In this document: piece after piece, positions 18,901 to 27,857 of the stretch
Numbering within the stretch: the stretch's first letter is position 1
Layout of the letters: every line of letters starts with the position of its first letter
From: Pseudovibrio japonicus
GTDB lineage: Bacteria; Pseudomonadota; Alphaproteobacteria; Rhizobiales; Stappiaceae
Reading direction: 5' to 3'
NCBI RefSeq assembly: GCF_014651595.1
Contig: NZ_BMXE01000001.1
Coordinates: 124,001 to 188,000, forward strand
DNA: 64,000 nucleotides
The notes under the pieces: model-generated
Seen by the model: only the letters and a program-made list of their open reading frames with translations
The model's database searches: none
Told to the model about the DNA's origin: nothing
Translations under genes and position numbers: made by a program

Positions 18901-19782
18901 TTATCCCTTTACCGATCCGGCCATCAGGCCTCTTACGAAGTAGCGGCCAGCCACGATGTACACGAGCAGTGTCGGCAATGCGGCGAGGATCGCTCCGGCA
19001 AAATGAACGTTATATTCTTTGACGCCCGTTGAAGAGCTGACAAGGTTGTTCAGCGCAACTGTCATTGGCTGGCTGTCAAGATCCGCAAAAGACGCGCCGA
19101 ACAGGAAGTCGTTCCAGATGTTGGTGAACTGCCAGATGACAGAAACAACGATGATCGGACCGGAACTTGGCAGCATAATGCGCCAGAAGATACGGAAGAA
19201 CCCTGCCCCGTCGATCTGGGCTGCACGGATCAGCTCTGTCGGGAACACCTGATAGTAATTCCGGAAATAGAGCGTGGTGAAGCCAAGGCCGTAGACCACG
19301 TGCACCAGCACCAGACCCGGTGTTGAACCAGCAATTCCAAGGAAGCCGAGCACACGGGCCATTGGGATCAGAACGATCTGGAATGGAATGAAGCAGGCAA
19401 ACAGCATCAGACCGAACAGGATGGTGTCACCCTTAAAACGCCACTTGGTCAGCACGTAACCGTTGAGCGCACCCAGAACGGTTGAGATTGCCACTGCCGG
19501 GAACACCATTTTCAGGGAGTTCCAGAAATATGGCTGCAGGCCTGTTGGTTCCACACCGATCTGCGCACTGTTCCAGGCCTTGAACCATGGCTCAAGCGTG
19601 AAGACCTGCGGCAGTGCCATCATGTTGCCGCCGTTGATCTCTGAAAGAGGCTTGACGGAGTTGATGAGCATGATGCCGAAGGGCAGCAGGTAGAACGTGG
19701 CGAACAGGATCAGCATCAGGTAAATGAAGGCGCGGGTGATGCGCCCTGTGCTGATGGCATTTTCTGTCGAGGCTACGGACAT
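18901..19782 (-). CDS. Sugar ABC transporter, permease 2 (MalG type)
   Basis: A 293-residue inner-membrane protein with six predicted spans. The EAA loop that docks onto the ATPase is seen as LIRAAQIDGAGFFRIFWRIM (about residues 191-210). Its start overlaps the stop of the preceding permease at 19782, so the two are translationally coupled. It forms a heterodimeric channel with that protein. Confidence 0.92.
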   Translation of the reverse strand: MSVASTENAISTGRITRAFIYLMLILFATFYLLPFGIMLINSVKPLSEINGGNMMALPQVFTLEPWFKAWNSAQIGVEPTGLQPYFWNSLKMVFPAVAISTVLGALNGYVLTKWRFKGDTILFGLMLFACFIPFQIVLIPMARVLGFLGIAGSTPGLVLVHVVYGLGFTTLYFRNYYQVFPTELIRAAQIDGAGFFRIFWRIMLPSSGPIIVVSVIWQFTNIWNDFLFGASFADLDSQPMTVALNNLVSSSTGVKEYNVHFAGAILAALPTLLVYIVAGRYFVRGLMAGSVKG

Positions 19783-20723
19783 TATTTCTTCTCCCGCAGT
19801 TCGGCATAAAGATATGGCACCATGATCGCAGCAACGGTCATGAGCATGATCACAGCGGAGCTGGCGCCGATGCCCATCTGGTTGCGCGTGAAGGTGTAGG
19901 AGTACATGAAGGTCGCCGGCACCTCAGTCGCCCGGCCCGGTCCGCCGCCTGTGAGTGCCACGACAAGGTCGTAGGACTTAATGGCCAGGTGCGACAGGAT
20001 CACGAAGGCAGACAGGAACGCTGGACGCAGCTGCGGGATGATGATGCGGCGGTACATGTTCCAGTTGGAGGCACCGTCGATTTGTGCTGCTTTCAGGATC
20101 TCGTTGTCGATGCCGCGCAGACCAGCAAGGAACATGGCCATGACGAAGCCACTCGTTTGCCAGACAGCTGCGATTACAACGGTGTAGATTGCAAAATCGC
20201 GGTTTTTGATCCAGTCGAACTGGAAGCTCTCCCAGCCCCACAGATGCATTGTGTGCTCAAGGCCAATGCCCGGATCGAGGAACCACTTCCATGCAGTACC
20301 TGTCACGATAAAGCTAAGCGCCATCGGATACAGGAAGATTGGGCGCAAGAAGCCCTCGCCGCGGATCTTCTGGTCCAGAAAAATTGCAAGGCTCAAGCCG
20401 ATTGCAATACAGATCGCGATGTACAAACTGGCGAAAACGCCTAGGTTTGTGATGGCAATGGACCAATGCCGCAGCCGGAATAGCTTCTCATAGTTCTCCA
20501 GTCCGACCCACTCATAGCTTGGCAGGATGCGGCTTCCTGTGAAGGAAAGGTATACGGAGAAAACGATAAATCCATAGACAAAGACCAACATCAGAGCCAA
20601 GGAGGGTGATAGCACCAGTTTTGGAATGAGATTTTGGAGTCTTGTCCGAAGGTCCGGTTTTACTGCCGTTGGCGTCGCATAGTCAGCGGCCATGGCAACG
20701 GATGAGTTGGTCTGATCGACCAT
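19782..20723 (-). CDS. Sugar ABC transporter, permease 1 (MalF type)
   Basis: A 313-residue inner-membrane permease with about six spans after a 40-residue cytoplasmic N terminus. The EAA loop is LKAAQIDGASNWNMYRRIII, near residues 216-235. The start at 20723 (MVDQTNSSVA) follows GGGGGCAGGGATC. A 20-codon N-terminal extension in the same frame would reach back to the binding-protein gene and was rejected. Together with its partner it imports the sugar delivered by the binding protein at 20790-22040. Confidence 0.91.
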   Translation of the reverse strand: MVDQTNSSVAMAADYATPTAVKPDLRTRLQNLIPKLVLSPSLALMLVFVYGFIVFSVYLSFTGSRILPSYEWVGLENYEKLFRLRHWSIAITNLGVFASLYIAICIAIGLSLAIFLDQKIRGEGFLRPIFLYPMALSFIVTGTAWKWFLDPGIGLEHTMHLWGWESFQFDWIKNRDFAIYTVVIAAVWQTSGFVMAMFLAGLRGIDNEILKAAQIDGASNWNMYRRIIIPQLRPAFLSAFVILSHLAIKSYDLVVALTGGGPGRATEVPATFMYSYTFTRNQMGIGASSAVIMLMTVAAIMVPYLYAELREKK

Positions 20724-20789
20724 GATCCCTGCCCCCAGATTATATGTTGTTTTGGGAAAATGGGGCCGACGTATCGGCCCCACCAGAAA

Positions 20790-22040
20790 TTACTTCGCGA
20801 TGGAAACCGCGTCGACCAGCTCTTCAACTGCGGAAGCAGAATCGTACTCACCGTTGAAGTGTGCGGTTACAACGTCATAAATGGCGTTTTTGACGGATGC
20901 TGGTGCAGCGTGGCCGTGTGCCATGGAACCGTACAGGTTGCCAGAGGACGCAGCTGCTGCCAGATCTTTCATGCCCTTCTGACCACATGCATCAAACGCT
21001 TCGTCGGAGACGTCGGTGCGTGCAGGAACAGAGCCCTTCACAACGTTGAATGCAGACTGGAAGTTTGGTGACATGATCGCGCTTGCAAGAGCTGCCTGCT
21101 CGGCAGACACTTCACCACCCTGATCGAACATAGCGAACTGGTCAGCGTTGAAGGTTACCTGGTTCTGAGTACCAGGGAAGCGGAAGCAAAGGAAATCTTC
21201 GCCCGGCTTCTTGCCTGCGCCAAGGAACTCACCCTTTGCCCAGTCACCCATCATCTGGAAGCCAGCGTCACCGTTGATGACCATTGCAGTTGCAAGGTTC
21301 CAGTCACGACCGGAGAAGTTCTTGTCAACGTTTGCACGCAGAACACCCATGCGATCGAACGCTTCTTTCATGGTGTCAGAACCAAGAGCTTCTTCGTCAA
21401 GATCGATGAAGGCAGCTTTATAGAAGTCCGGACCACCGGTGCTCATGACGACTGCGTCGAACAGGGTTGCATCCTGCCAAGGCTGACCGCCGTGTGCGAG
21501 CGGTGTTACGCCAGCTGCTTTGAGCTTATCAAGCGCTGCAGTAAACTCTTCCCAAGTGGTTGGCATTGCAATGCCGTTTTTGTCCAAAACAGCTTTGTTT
21601 GCCCATACCCAGTTGGTGGAGTGCACGTTAACAGGCGCGGAAATCCACTTGCCATCGAACTTAGCAAAGCGCTGAAGCGCAGCAGGTACAACGTCGTCCC
21701 AGCCTTCTTTAGCTGCAACTTCGTTGAGGTTTGCCAAGGCGCCCTCTTTTGCCCAATCCTGAATGTCGAAGCCGAGCATCTGAACAGCTGTTGGTGCGTT
21801 ACCAGCGGTTACACGTGCACGCAGAACGGTCATCGCGCTTTCGCCGCCACCGCCTGCTACAGGCATATCTGCCCAACCGATACCCTGAGATTCCAGGTCA
21901 TCCTTCAGAACGTTCAGTGCAGCTGCCTCGCCACCCGACGTCCACCAGTGCAGCACCTCCACGTCTGCTGCCACAGATGTACCAGCGGTTGCTGCCAGCA
22001 GAGCCAAAGCGGATGTGGTTTTTACTAGAAGTTTGTGCAT
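20790..22040 (-). CDS. Sugar ABC transporter, periplasmic binding protein (glucose/mannose GtsA-like)
   Basis: A 416-residue extracellular solute-binding protein (family 1). It has a signal peptide ([19 protein letters not shown], cleavage near SVAA) and a mature N terminus [16 protein letters not shown]. That start, with the central [14 protein letters not shown] segment, resembles the glucose/mannose binding proteins of proteobacteria (GtsA/GltB). Glucose or a related hexose is therefore the best guess, not proven. The ATG at 22040 is preceded by GGGAGGCAACAC. It is first in the operon and divergent from a LacI regulator, with putative operators in between. Confidence 0.9.
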   Translation of the reverse strand: MHKLLVKTTSALALLAATAGTSVAADVEVLHWWTSGGEAAALNVLKDDLESQGIGWADMPVAGGGGESAMTVLRARVTAGNAPTAVQMLGFDIQDWAKEGALANLNEVAAKEGWDDVVPAALQRFAKFDGKWISAPVNVHSTNWVWANKAVLDKNGIAMPTTWEEFTAALDKLKAAGVTPLAHGGQPWQDATLFDAVVMSTGGPDFYKAAFIDLDEEALGSDTMKEAFDRMGVLRANVDKNFSGRDWNLATAMVINGDAGFQMMGDWAKGEFLGAGKKPGEDFLCFRFPGTQNQVTFNADQFAMFDQGGEVSAEQAALASAIMSPNFQSAFNVVKGSVPARTDVSDEAFDACGQKGMKDLAAAASSGNLYGSMAHGHAAPASVKNAIYDVVTAHFNGEYDSASAVEELVDAVSIAK

Positions 22041-22100
22041 GTGTTGCCTCCCGATCACAACTTTAAATTTCTACACAAAAATACGACTAACATAGAACTT

Positions 22101-22210
22101 ATAACGTTACAAATATTAGATATGTCAATCCCAAATGTGAACCCATTGACTTGAATGATGTTTTTCGTAACAAATGGAGATCGCATTTTTTTTTGCATCG
22201 TTACAAATGC
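22101..22210. promoter_or_regulatory. Putative LacI-type operator cluster in the divergent promoter
   Basis: Three similar sites lie between the ABC operon and its LacI gene: ATAACGTTACAAAT (22101-22114), TTTTTCGTAACAAATG (22161-22176) and GCATCGTTACAAATGC (22195-22210). Each holds the core CGTWACAAAT, one half of a TTGTAACGTTACAA-type dyad. Sites facing both genes would allow repression of the operon and autoregulation. Confidence 0.55.
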
Positions 22211-22246
22211 TATTCAGTTGATCTTAGGGAGGTAAACTGGTTTCAC

Positions 22247-23299
22247 ATGCCCATACGAAAACCGCCAATTTCCTCCACTCATGCCGCGACGAAACCTACG
22301 CAGAAAACAATTGCAGAGATGACCGGGCTTGCGGTGACAACTGTCTCGCGCGCGCTGCAGGGCGATGAGAAAATTGCGCAGGCAACCCGGCGTCGCGTAC
22401 GCAAAATTGCTGAGGAAATCGGCTATGTTCCGGACCGTGCAGCGCAAAGATTGCGGACCGGCAAGACCAAAGTTATCTCATTGATTCTGGATCCTCACAA
22501 CGAGATTCTGGGTTTCGGGAACTCATTGATCACCGGTGTGGCGCATACACTGGCCGGGACGGGCTATCATTTGAATGTTACTCCACAGTTTTTGGGCGGT
22601 GATCCCATGGAACCTGTGGAATACATCGTGCGAAACCAGCTGGCTGACGGGATTATTTTTTCGAGAACTCGACCATTTGATGAGAGAGTACGCTTTTTAC
22701 GGGAGCGAAGTTTTCCATTCACCTCACATGGGCGGACAGAATTTGGCTATCAGCACGCCTTTGTTGACTATGACAACGAGAAGTTTGCGTACGAATCTGT
22801 GTTGCGACTGATGCAAAAGGGCCGTCGGCGAATCTGCATTATCCTGCCGCCTGACCATTTCACCTTCTATCAGCATCTGAACTATGGCTACATGCGGGCT
22901 ATTCGTCAGGAGGGGCTACAGTCTCATATTCCTGAAGGGATCAGTCTCGATTCTGGTATGCCGGAGGTTTTTGAATGGGCGCGCACCATTGCGGAAACCA
23001 CTGATGCACCCGACGGGTTTATATGTCCGGGTGAGACTTCTTTCCTTGCTATTGCCAACGGCTATCGTCAGGCAGGCAAAGAACGCGGTGTGGATTTTGA
23101 TGCGGTTGTGAAATCAAGTTCGCAGACGCTCAGTCAAATTGATCCGCATATTGATAATATCGGTGAGGATATTCGGCAGGCAGGTATTTTGTTGGGCACC
23201 AACCTGCTTAAAACCATGCAGCAGCCTGATGGTCCGTTTGAACAGACCATTCAGGACCCAGATATTTCCTTCCCGTCCCTCGATTCTTTTCAGAACTGA
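22247..23299 (+). CDS. LacI-family regulator of the adjacent sugar ABC operon
   Basis: A 350-residue regulator. After about 20 residues comes the helix-turn-helix and hinge: TIAEMTGLAVTTVSRALQGD and, later, GYVPDRAAQRLRTGKT. A sugar-binding core domain (VISLILDPHNEILGFGNSLI onward) follows. The chosen ATG at 22247 has GGGAGG 13 bases upstream, a little long. An in-frame extension into the operator region was rejected because it would translate the promoter. Divergence from the ABC importer suggests it controls that operon in response to the imported sugar or its phosphate. Confidence 0.88.
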   Translation: MPIRKPPISSTHAATKPTQKTIAEMTGLAVTTVSRALQGDEKIAQATRRRVRKIAEEIGYVPDRAAQRLRTGKTKVISLILDPHNEILGFGNSLITGVAHTLAGTGYHLNVTPQFLGGDPMEPVEYIVRNQLADGIIFSRTRPFDERVRFLRERSFPFTSHGRTEFGYQHAFVDYDNEKFAYESVLRLMQKGRRRICIILPPDHFTFYQHLNYGYMRAIRQEGLQSHIPEGISLDSGMPEVFEWARTIAETTDAPDGFICPGETSFLAIANGYRQAGKERGVDFDAVVKSSSQTLSQIDPHIDNIGEDIRQAGILLGTNLLKTMQQPDGPFEQTIQDPDISFPSLDSFQN

Positions 23300-23302
23300 G
23301 GG

Positions 23303-24004
23303 TCAGAAAGCAGCCTTGGAGGTTTGGGAGGCTTCCTGTTCAATCCAGAACTCATCGCCCTCAGGATAGTTAAAGCCTGTTTCAGCGGCCAACTGCTTTA
23401 AGAAGCCGATCATATAATCAGTACGCTCACGGGCAACGTCACGCCCTTCCTTGGTCTGCATGGTTTTGTGCAGCTTGAGCAGTTTGAGCGCAAAATGATC
23501 GACACCGAAGGACTTGTCGTTGAGCTCGCGTTCGCTGGCGAACAGGTCTCCACCGTGGAACAGGTGGGAGTTCATGATCTTTGCTATGTAAAACGTACGG
23601 GCAATGCCGATTGCGCCGAGGGATTCAAGCCGGTCGGCGTCCTGCAGGATCTTGGCCTCAATGGTTTGTGGTGGAATCTCTGCAGAAAAGCTGTGGGCTT
23701 CAATGGCATGTTTGATTTGTTCGATCTTCTGGGCAGAGACGCCCAGCTCCTTGAGGATTGGCTCGGCAGCTTCAGCAGACAGTTTTGAGGCTTTTGAGCG
23801 CTCAGGGGAATTCTTGGGCACGTTGACCAGATCATGCAGGTAGGCGGCTGCAACGAGCACTTCCTCATCCCCCTCCCCGCGGCGCTGCGCGATATCCAGC
23901 GCGGCCAGTTTAACGCGGCGGGCGTGGTAGAGATCGTGGCTGGCATCTTCACTTTGATCATACGCTTTCAGCGCAGCTTCCAAATTCTTCTCAAACTCAA
24001 TCAT
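23303..24004 (-). CDS. HD-domain phosphohydrolase
   Basis: A 233-residue cytosolic metal-dependent hydrolase of the HD superfamily. Metal ligands are visible as HDLYHARRV (residues about 23-31), LHDLVN (HD pair), HAIEAHSF and LQDADRLES. The overall layout resembles the YedJ/YpgQ group of nucleotide- or pyrophosphate-hydrolysing enzymes. Substrate unknown. Its stop codon is only 3 bp from the convergent LacI gene, leaving no room for a separate terminator between them. Confidence 0.85.
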   Translation of the reverse strand: MIEFEKNLEAALKAYDQSEDASHDLYHARRVKLAALDIAQRRGEGDEEVLVAAAYLHDLVNVPKNSPERSKASKLSAEAAEPILKELGVSAQKIEQIKHAIEAHSFSAEIPPQTIEAKILQDADRLESLGAIGIARTFYIAKIMNSHLFHGGDLFASERELNDKSFGVDHFALKLLKLHKTMQTKEGRDVARERTDYMIGFLKQLAAETGFNYPEGDEFWIEQEASQTSKAAF

Positions 24005-24195
24005 ATGAACTCGCAGTTATTGAACGAACCCAAATCCTACGTCAGGTCACCTAACATTTCGAGGGTAAACTGTTCTGACTACCTATAAAAATCTATCCAT
24101 GCCCGATGGAGTGACTGCTGGAGTGATGCATGACGCAGTTATTCTTCGGAGTACTTTTGCACCGTTTCTGGTCTTCATTGAGGCTTGCTAAATGA

Positions 24196-25458
24196 TTAGC
24201 GCACAAAGACCAGGGAAAGGACTGGCAGGAAGGTGACGAGAAGTAGTGCAACAAGCATAAGCAGGACGAATGGTATGACTGATTTGGTAACTGTCCAGAA
24301 GCTCTCCCGAAATGCCTGCGAGGCCACAATCAGATTAATACCAACGGGCGGCGTCAGCAGTCCGATTTCCAGATTGATGATCATGATGATGCCGAGATGC
24401 ACCGGATCTATGCCATAGACACTGGCGATGGGCATCAGAATGGGCGCCATGATCAGCACGGCGGAGATGATTTCCATGAAGATGCCAACCAGCAACAGCA
24501 GCAGGTTCAGGCAAATGAGGAATATCCATTTTTGGTCTACATGACACGACATCCACTCGGCCAGCTGGCTTGGGACCTGTTCGGTGGTCAGCACCATATT
24601 CAAAGTAGCAGCGATGGCGATAATCGGCAGCAAGCCACCGAGCAGTTGCGTTGTATGAATGACTGCTTCCCATAGTCCGGCCAACGTGAGTTCTTTATAG
24701 ATGCAGAGCTCAACGACCAGCGCATATGCCAGTGCTACGGCAGCGCTCTCTGTTGCGGTGAAGTAGCCAGAATAGATGCCGCCAAGCAGAATGACGGGCA
24801 TGAGCAAAGACCATATTCCATTGGTCACTGCACGCCGCAGGGCAGCGAAATCAAACCCTATCCGGGGCATGGACCTGTTTGTCCATGCAGAGTAGAGCGC
24901 TAGAAGAAGTGTGAGCAATAGTCCCGGAATGATGCCAGCCAGAAACATATCTGTGATGGATGTTTCTGTAACCAGACCATAGACAATCATGGGGATGCTG
25001 GGGGGAATGACAACACCCAGTGTTCCCGCGCTCGTCAAAGCCCCAAGAGAGTAACGTGTTGTATGACCCTGCTCTTTCAGTGCCGGATAAAGCACTGATC
25101 CCACAGCCAGCAGGGTGACCATGGATGAGCCGGAGATTGCTGCAAAAAATGCCGAGGCGAGGATTGCTGCGACACCGAGCCCACCAGCAAGTGAACCTGT
25201 CAACGCCTTGAGGACCATGACAAGGCGCTCTGCAATTGCCCCGCGGCTCATGATGGAACCACAAAGGAGAAACACCGGGATCGAGAGCAACACCTCGCGG
25301 TCAACTGCTGCCCAGAAATCCTCTGCCATAAAGAGCAGATCGCCATCACTGTAGAGGAGCTGTAATGCGCCGCCGAGAACCATCAGGATCACGATCAGGT
25401 TCTGCCGCAGCAGGAGCATTCCCAATACGGTGAGTGAGAGGAGGATTGGATAGGTCAT
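24196..25458 (-). CDS. dctM: TRAP transporter, large permease
   Basis: A 420-residue inner-membrane protein with about twelve spans that forms the sodium-driven channel of a TRAP importer. The family pattern includes SGSSMVTLLAVGSVLYPAL and IPPSIPMIVYGLVTETSITD in the first half and GLLTPPVGINL near the end. The start at 25458 overlaps the stop of the small permease by ATGA, which decides it over a start 38 codons upstream. The cargo cannot be told from sequence; C4-dicarboxylates or other organic acids are usual. Confidence 0.9.
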   Translation of the reverse strand: MTYPILLSLTVLGMLLLRQNLIVILMVLGGALQLLYSDGDLLFMAEDFWAAVDREVLLSIPVFLLCGSIMSRGAIAERLVMVLKALTGSLAGGLGVAAILASAFFAAISGSSMVTLLAVGSVLYPALKEQGHTTRYSLGALTSAGTLGVVIPPSIPMIVYGLVTETSITDMFLAGIIPGLLLTLLLALYSAWTNRSMPRIGFDFAALRRAVTNGIWSLLMPVILLGGIYSGYFTATESAAVALAYALVVELCIYKELTLAGLWEAVIHTTQLLGGLLPIIAIAATLNMVLTTEQVPSQLAEWMSCHVDQKWIFLICLNLLLLLVGIFMEIISAVLIMAPILMPIASVYGIDPVHLGIIMIINLEIGLLTPPVGINLIVASQAFRESFWTVTKSVIPFVLLMLVALLLVTFLPVLSLVFVR

Positions 25459-25943
25459 CCGGCGTCTTTCTCCGCTGGTTTTAATGCGGGCGACAAAGCG
25501 AAACTGACATGCCGGAGGGCGTTGGAACAAAAGGCGTAGGGCATAATGGATTGAAACCACCAGAGCGGCCAATCCACCACGGGAACCAAAAAGCCGATTT
25601 CATAAGAGGAGCGTACCAGCTCGAATGAAATGTAGCCGGCAAAGAGGAAGACACCAGCGCTAATGGCATCCCCCAGCCTTTGCAAAGGTATTTTCCAGCC
25701 TTCCGGCAACAGGTGGTCAGTGATCCTTGGTCGGATGTGTGTGCCGGATGAGGTTGCAAGGCCAAGGCCGAGCATGCCTGCGACAATGGCGGAAAATAGA
25801 GCCACCTTACTGCTGTGCATCAGTGAGAGATCAAAGAACTCCCGGCCAATGATATCTATCAGCATGGCAAGAACAACAATGACGTAGGCCGTTGCCGCGA
25901 GTGTTGCTTCTACCCGGTACAACAGATGGAAGAATCGCTTCAT
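25455..25943 (-). CDS. dctQ: TRAP transporter, small permease
   Basis: A 162-residue protein with four predicted membrane segments that supports the large permease. The typical start YRVEATLAATAYVIVVLAML and IDIIGREFF are present. It overlaps dctM by 4 nt (ATGA) and lies 57 nt after the binding-protein gene. That gap holds a terminator-like hairpin, so it may be expressed at a lower level than the binding protein. Confidence 0.87.
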   Translation of the reverse strand: MKRFFHLLYRVEATLAATAYVIVVLAMLIDIIGREFFDLSLMHSSKVALFSAIVAGMLGLGLATSSGTHIRPRITDHLLPEGWKIPLQRLGDAISAGVFLFAGYISFELVRSSYEIGFLVPVVDWPLWWFQSIMPYAFCSNALRHVSFALSPALKPAEKDAG

Positions 25944-25954
25944 AAAAAAATGAA

Positions 25955-25982
25955 AAGAGCCCTTAAAATCCGCCGGGCTCTT
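25955..25982 (-). terminator. Attenuating terminator between TRAP binding protein and permeases
   Basis: AAGAGCCC pairs with GGGCTCTT across a 12-nt loop. On the minus strand it is followed by TTCATTTTTTT, directly before the dctQ start. It would reduce, not abolish, transcription into the permease genes. Confidence 0.7.
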
Positions 25983-26000
25983 CCTTTCGGGTGTCAGGTC

Positions 26001-26999
26001 TTAGAGCGCACAGGCTCGCTTCGCCGCAATAATTTTCGGCCAGATCTCTTGGGCTCGTCCACCAATTGAACGCACCAGTTCGTCGCGTTGTGGCAAGACA
26101 GCGTTCTTCCACTCTTCGCGTTGTTCCGGGGACAGCTCATAGACGTGACCGCCGCTTTGTTTAAAGTCGGCGACCATGCTTTCTGCCATGGTACGCACGT
26201 CATTGCGAACATCCTTTAAAGGGACGAGTGCATTGGTGATGCTGGTCTGCTCTTCGCGGCTTAGCTTCTTCCATGTGCGCATACTCATCACCACGGCTGC
26301 GGGCTGGTGCAGATGCGAAGACAGTGTCAGGTGCGGCGCAAGTTTGCCCATGCCCATGGCAACATAGGTGACGGCTGGCAAGGTTCCCCCCTCCACCATG
26401 CCGGTTTGCAATGCAGACGGCGTTTCAGCTAGAGGGAGCACCACACTGTTGGCCCCCATCCCTGTCCAGAAGTTGACGGAATATTTTGCGGGTGCGGCGC
26501 GCACTTTGACCGCCTTTACATCGTCAGGAGAGAGAAAAGGTTTTGTGCCAAAGGTGTGAACCCAGCCCAGCTCACTCCATTGAAGGAACTTGAGGCCCTT
26601 TTCTTCAAAGAGAGGTTCAAAAACCGGCATCAGGTGTTGCTCCATCGCGCAATCAACCTGGGCGTAATTGTCCCAAAGGAACGGGACACCCAACAGAGCA
26701 AGTTCAGGAACCACGGTGGAGAACGCGGTCAGGGAAGAGCCAAGCACATCAATGCGTCCCCGAACCGTTTTTTGCACCATCACCGGCTCGGTTCCGAGCT
26801 GGCCAGCATGAAAGAGTTCTGCCTGCAGAGTGCCGCCCGAATTGTCGGACATCTTTTCTATCATGCGTTCTACATGATTTACCCAGGGGGTGCCGAGAGG
26901 TGCACTGGTTGCAAATCTCAGCTCTTTGGCAGCTTCAGCTGCGCCTGCGGGCACAGTGAGGGACAGCACTGCCCCGAGCAAAAAACCACGTAGTTTCAT
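26001..26999 (-). CDS. dctP: TRAP transporter, periplasmic substrate-binding protein
   Basis: A 332-residue DctP-family protein with a signal peptide (MKLRGFLLGAVLSLTVPAGA). The mature protein opens KELRFATSAPLGTPWVNHVE. The family's helix-strand region GLKFLQWSELGWVHTFGTK and the conserved Arg in VKVRAAPAKYSVNFW, which in known members salt-bridges a carboxylate, are present. A carboxylate ligand is therefore likely, but its identity is not visible. It is transcribed divergently from the TetR gene at 27130, which could regulate it. Confidence 0.9.
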   Translation of the reverse strand: MKLRGFLLGAVLSLTVPAGAAEAAKELRFATSAPLGTPWVNHVERMIEKMSDNSGGTLQAELFHAGQLGTEPVMVQKTVRGRIDVLGSSLTAFSTVVPELALLGVPFLWDNYAQVDCAMEQHLMPVFEPLFEEKGLKFLQWSELGWVHTFGTKPFLSPDDVKAVKVRAAPAKYSVNFWTGMGANSVVLPLAETPSALQTGMVEGGTLPAVTYVAMGMGKLAPHLTLSSHLHQPAAVVMSMRTWKKLSREEQTSITNALVPLKDVRNDVRTMAESMVADFKQSGGHVYELSPEQREEWKNAVLPQRDELVRSIGGRAQEIWPKIIAAKRACAL

Positions 27000-27129
27000 T
27001 GTCCCCCCGATATTCCCAATTCACAGCTACATTCATCTATTATCTATAGCTCAATGCCAAGAGTTGTTATAGTTTGGCAACACTATTATTGCGTTCCGAG
27101 TGGGACCTACCGTTTAGTTTGAGTGTAAA

Positions 27130-27798
27130 ATGAAATCTTATAAGCCAAAGCAGAAACGCGGCTATGAGGCTGAGCAGAATTTTCTGGAGGCTGCAAAAAC
27201 AATTTTTGCCAAGGAGGGCGTGGCACGGGCACGGGTTTCAGACATTGTTCAGCTTGCGGGTTCCTCGACCGGTAATTTCTATTTTCGTTTCAAGAACAAG
27301 GAAATGCTGTTCGAGCGGTTGTTTGAGATCTATGAGGAGCAGATGGAAGCTCTTCGTAAAGACCTACAAGATCCTTTGGGGTCATTGGCAAGTACCATCT
27401 ACTTTATGGCTGCCTTGAACCATCAGGTGCTTCAGAACAACATCGGCCTTTACCGCGCTGCTCATGAGATCTCCGCTCGGGAACCGGAAATTTGGAAGAG
27501 ATTTCAACAAATAACAATCAAAGCGACTGAACGTATTCTGATACTATGTGAGCCCTATAGGGACGAAATTCCTTCTGATGACTGGGAGATGTCGGTTCGG
27601 GAGGCAATTCAGCTCATAAGCAGCTTTGCGGCAAATCAGGCGATACGCAATGCAGGCCCTGCCCATTTCGGGTCGCAGGCAATGGTTGATGTGGGTTTCA
27701 GGGCCGGAATGGGTGTGCTTGGCCTTGCACCGCCGCTAGACTTTGAAAACGAAAAAGAAAAGATCCATCAAATCCTTGAGGATGATCGATATTCCTGA
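27130..27798 (+). CDS. TetR-family transcriptional regulator
   Basis: A 222-residue regulator. The DNA-binding helix-turn-helix is at about residues 15-60 (FLEAAKTIFAKEGVARARVS ... STGNFYFRFKNKEMLFERLF). The C-terminal ligand domain is not similar to a known type that I can name. It lies between the divergent dctP operon (130 bp away) and a fatty acyl-CoA ligase 59 bp downstream on the same strand. The 59-bp spacing suggests co-transcription with the ligase, so the ligand may be an acyl-CoA; this is inference. Confidence 0.86.
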   Translation: MKSYKPKQKRGYEAEQNFLEAAKTIFAKEGVARARVSDIVQLAGSSTGNFYFRFKNKEMLFERLFEIYEEQMEALRKDLQDPLGSLASTIYFMAALNHQVLQNNIGLYRAAHEISAREPEIWKRFQQITIKATERILILCEPYRDEIPSDDWEMSVREAIQLISSFAANQAIRNAGPAHFGSQAMVDVGFRAGMGVLGLAPPLDFENEKEKIHQILEDDRYS

Positions 27799-27857
27799 GG
27801 CAAACGCTGTAAGAATATACTAAGATATCCGTAGAGGTTTTAATTTTGGGAGGAATT

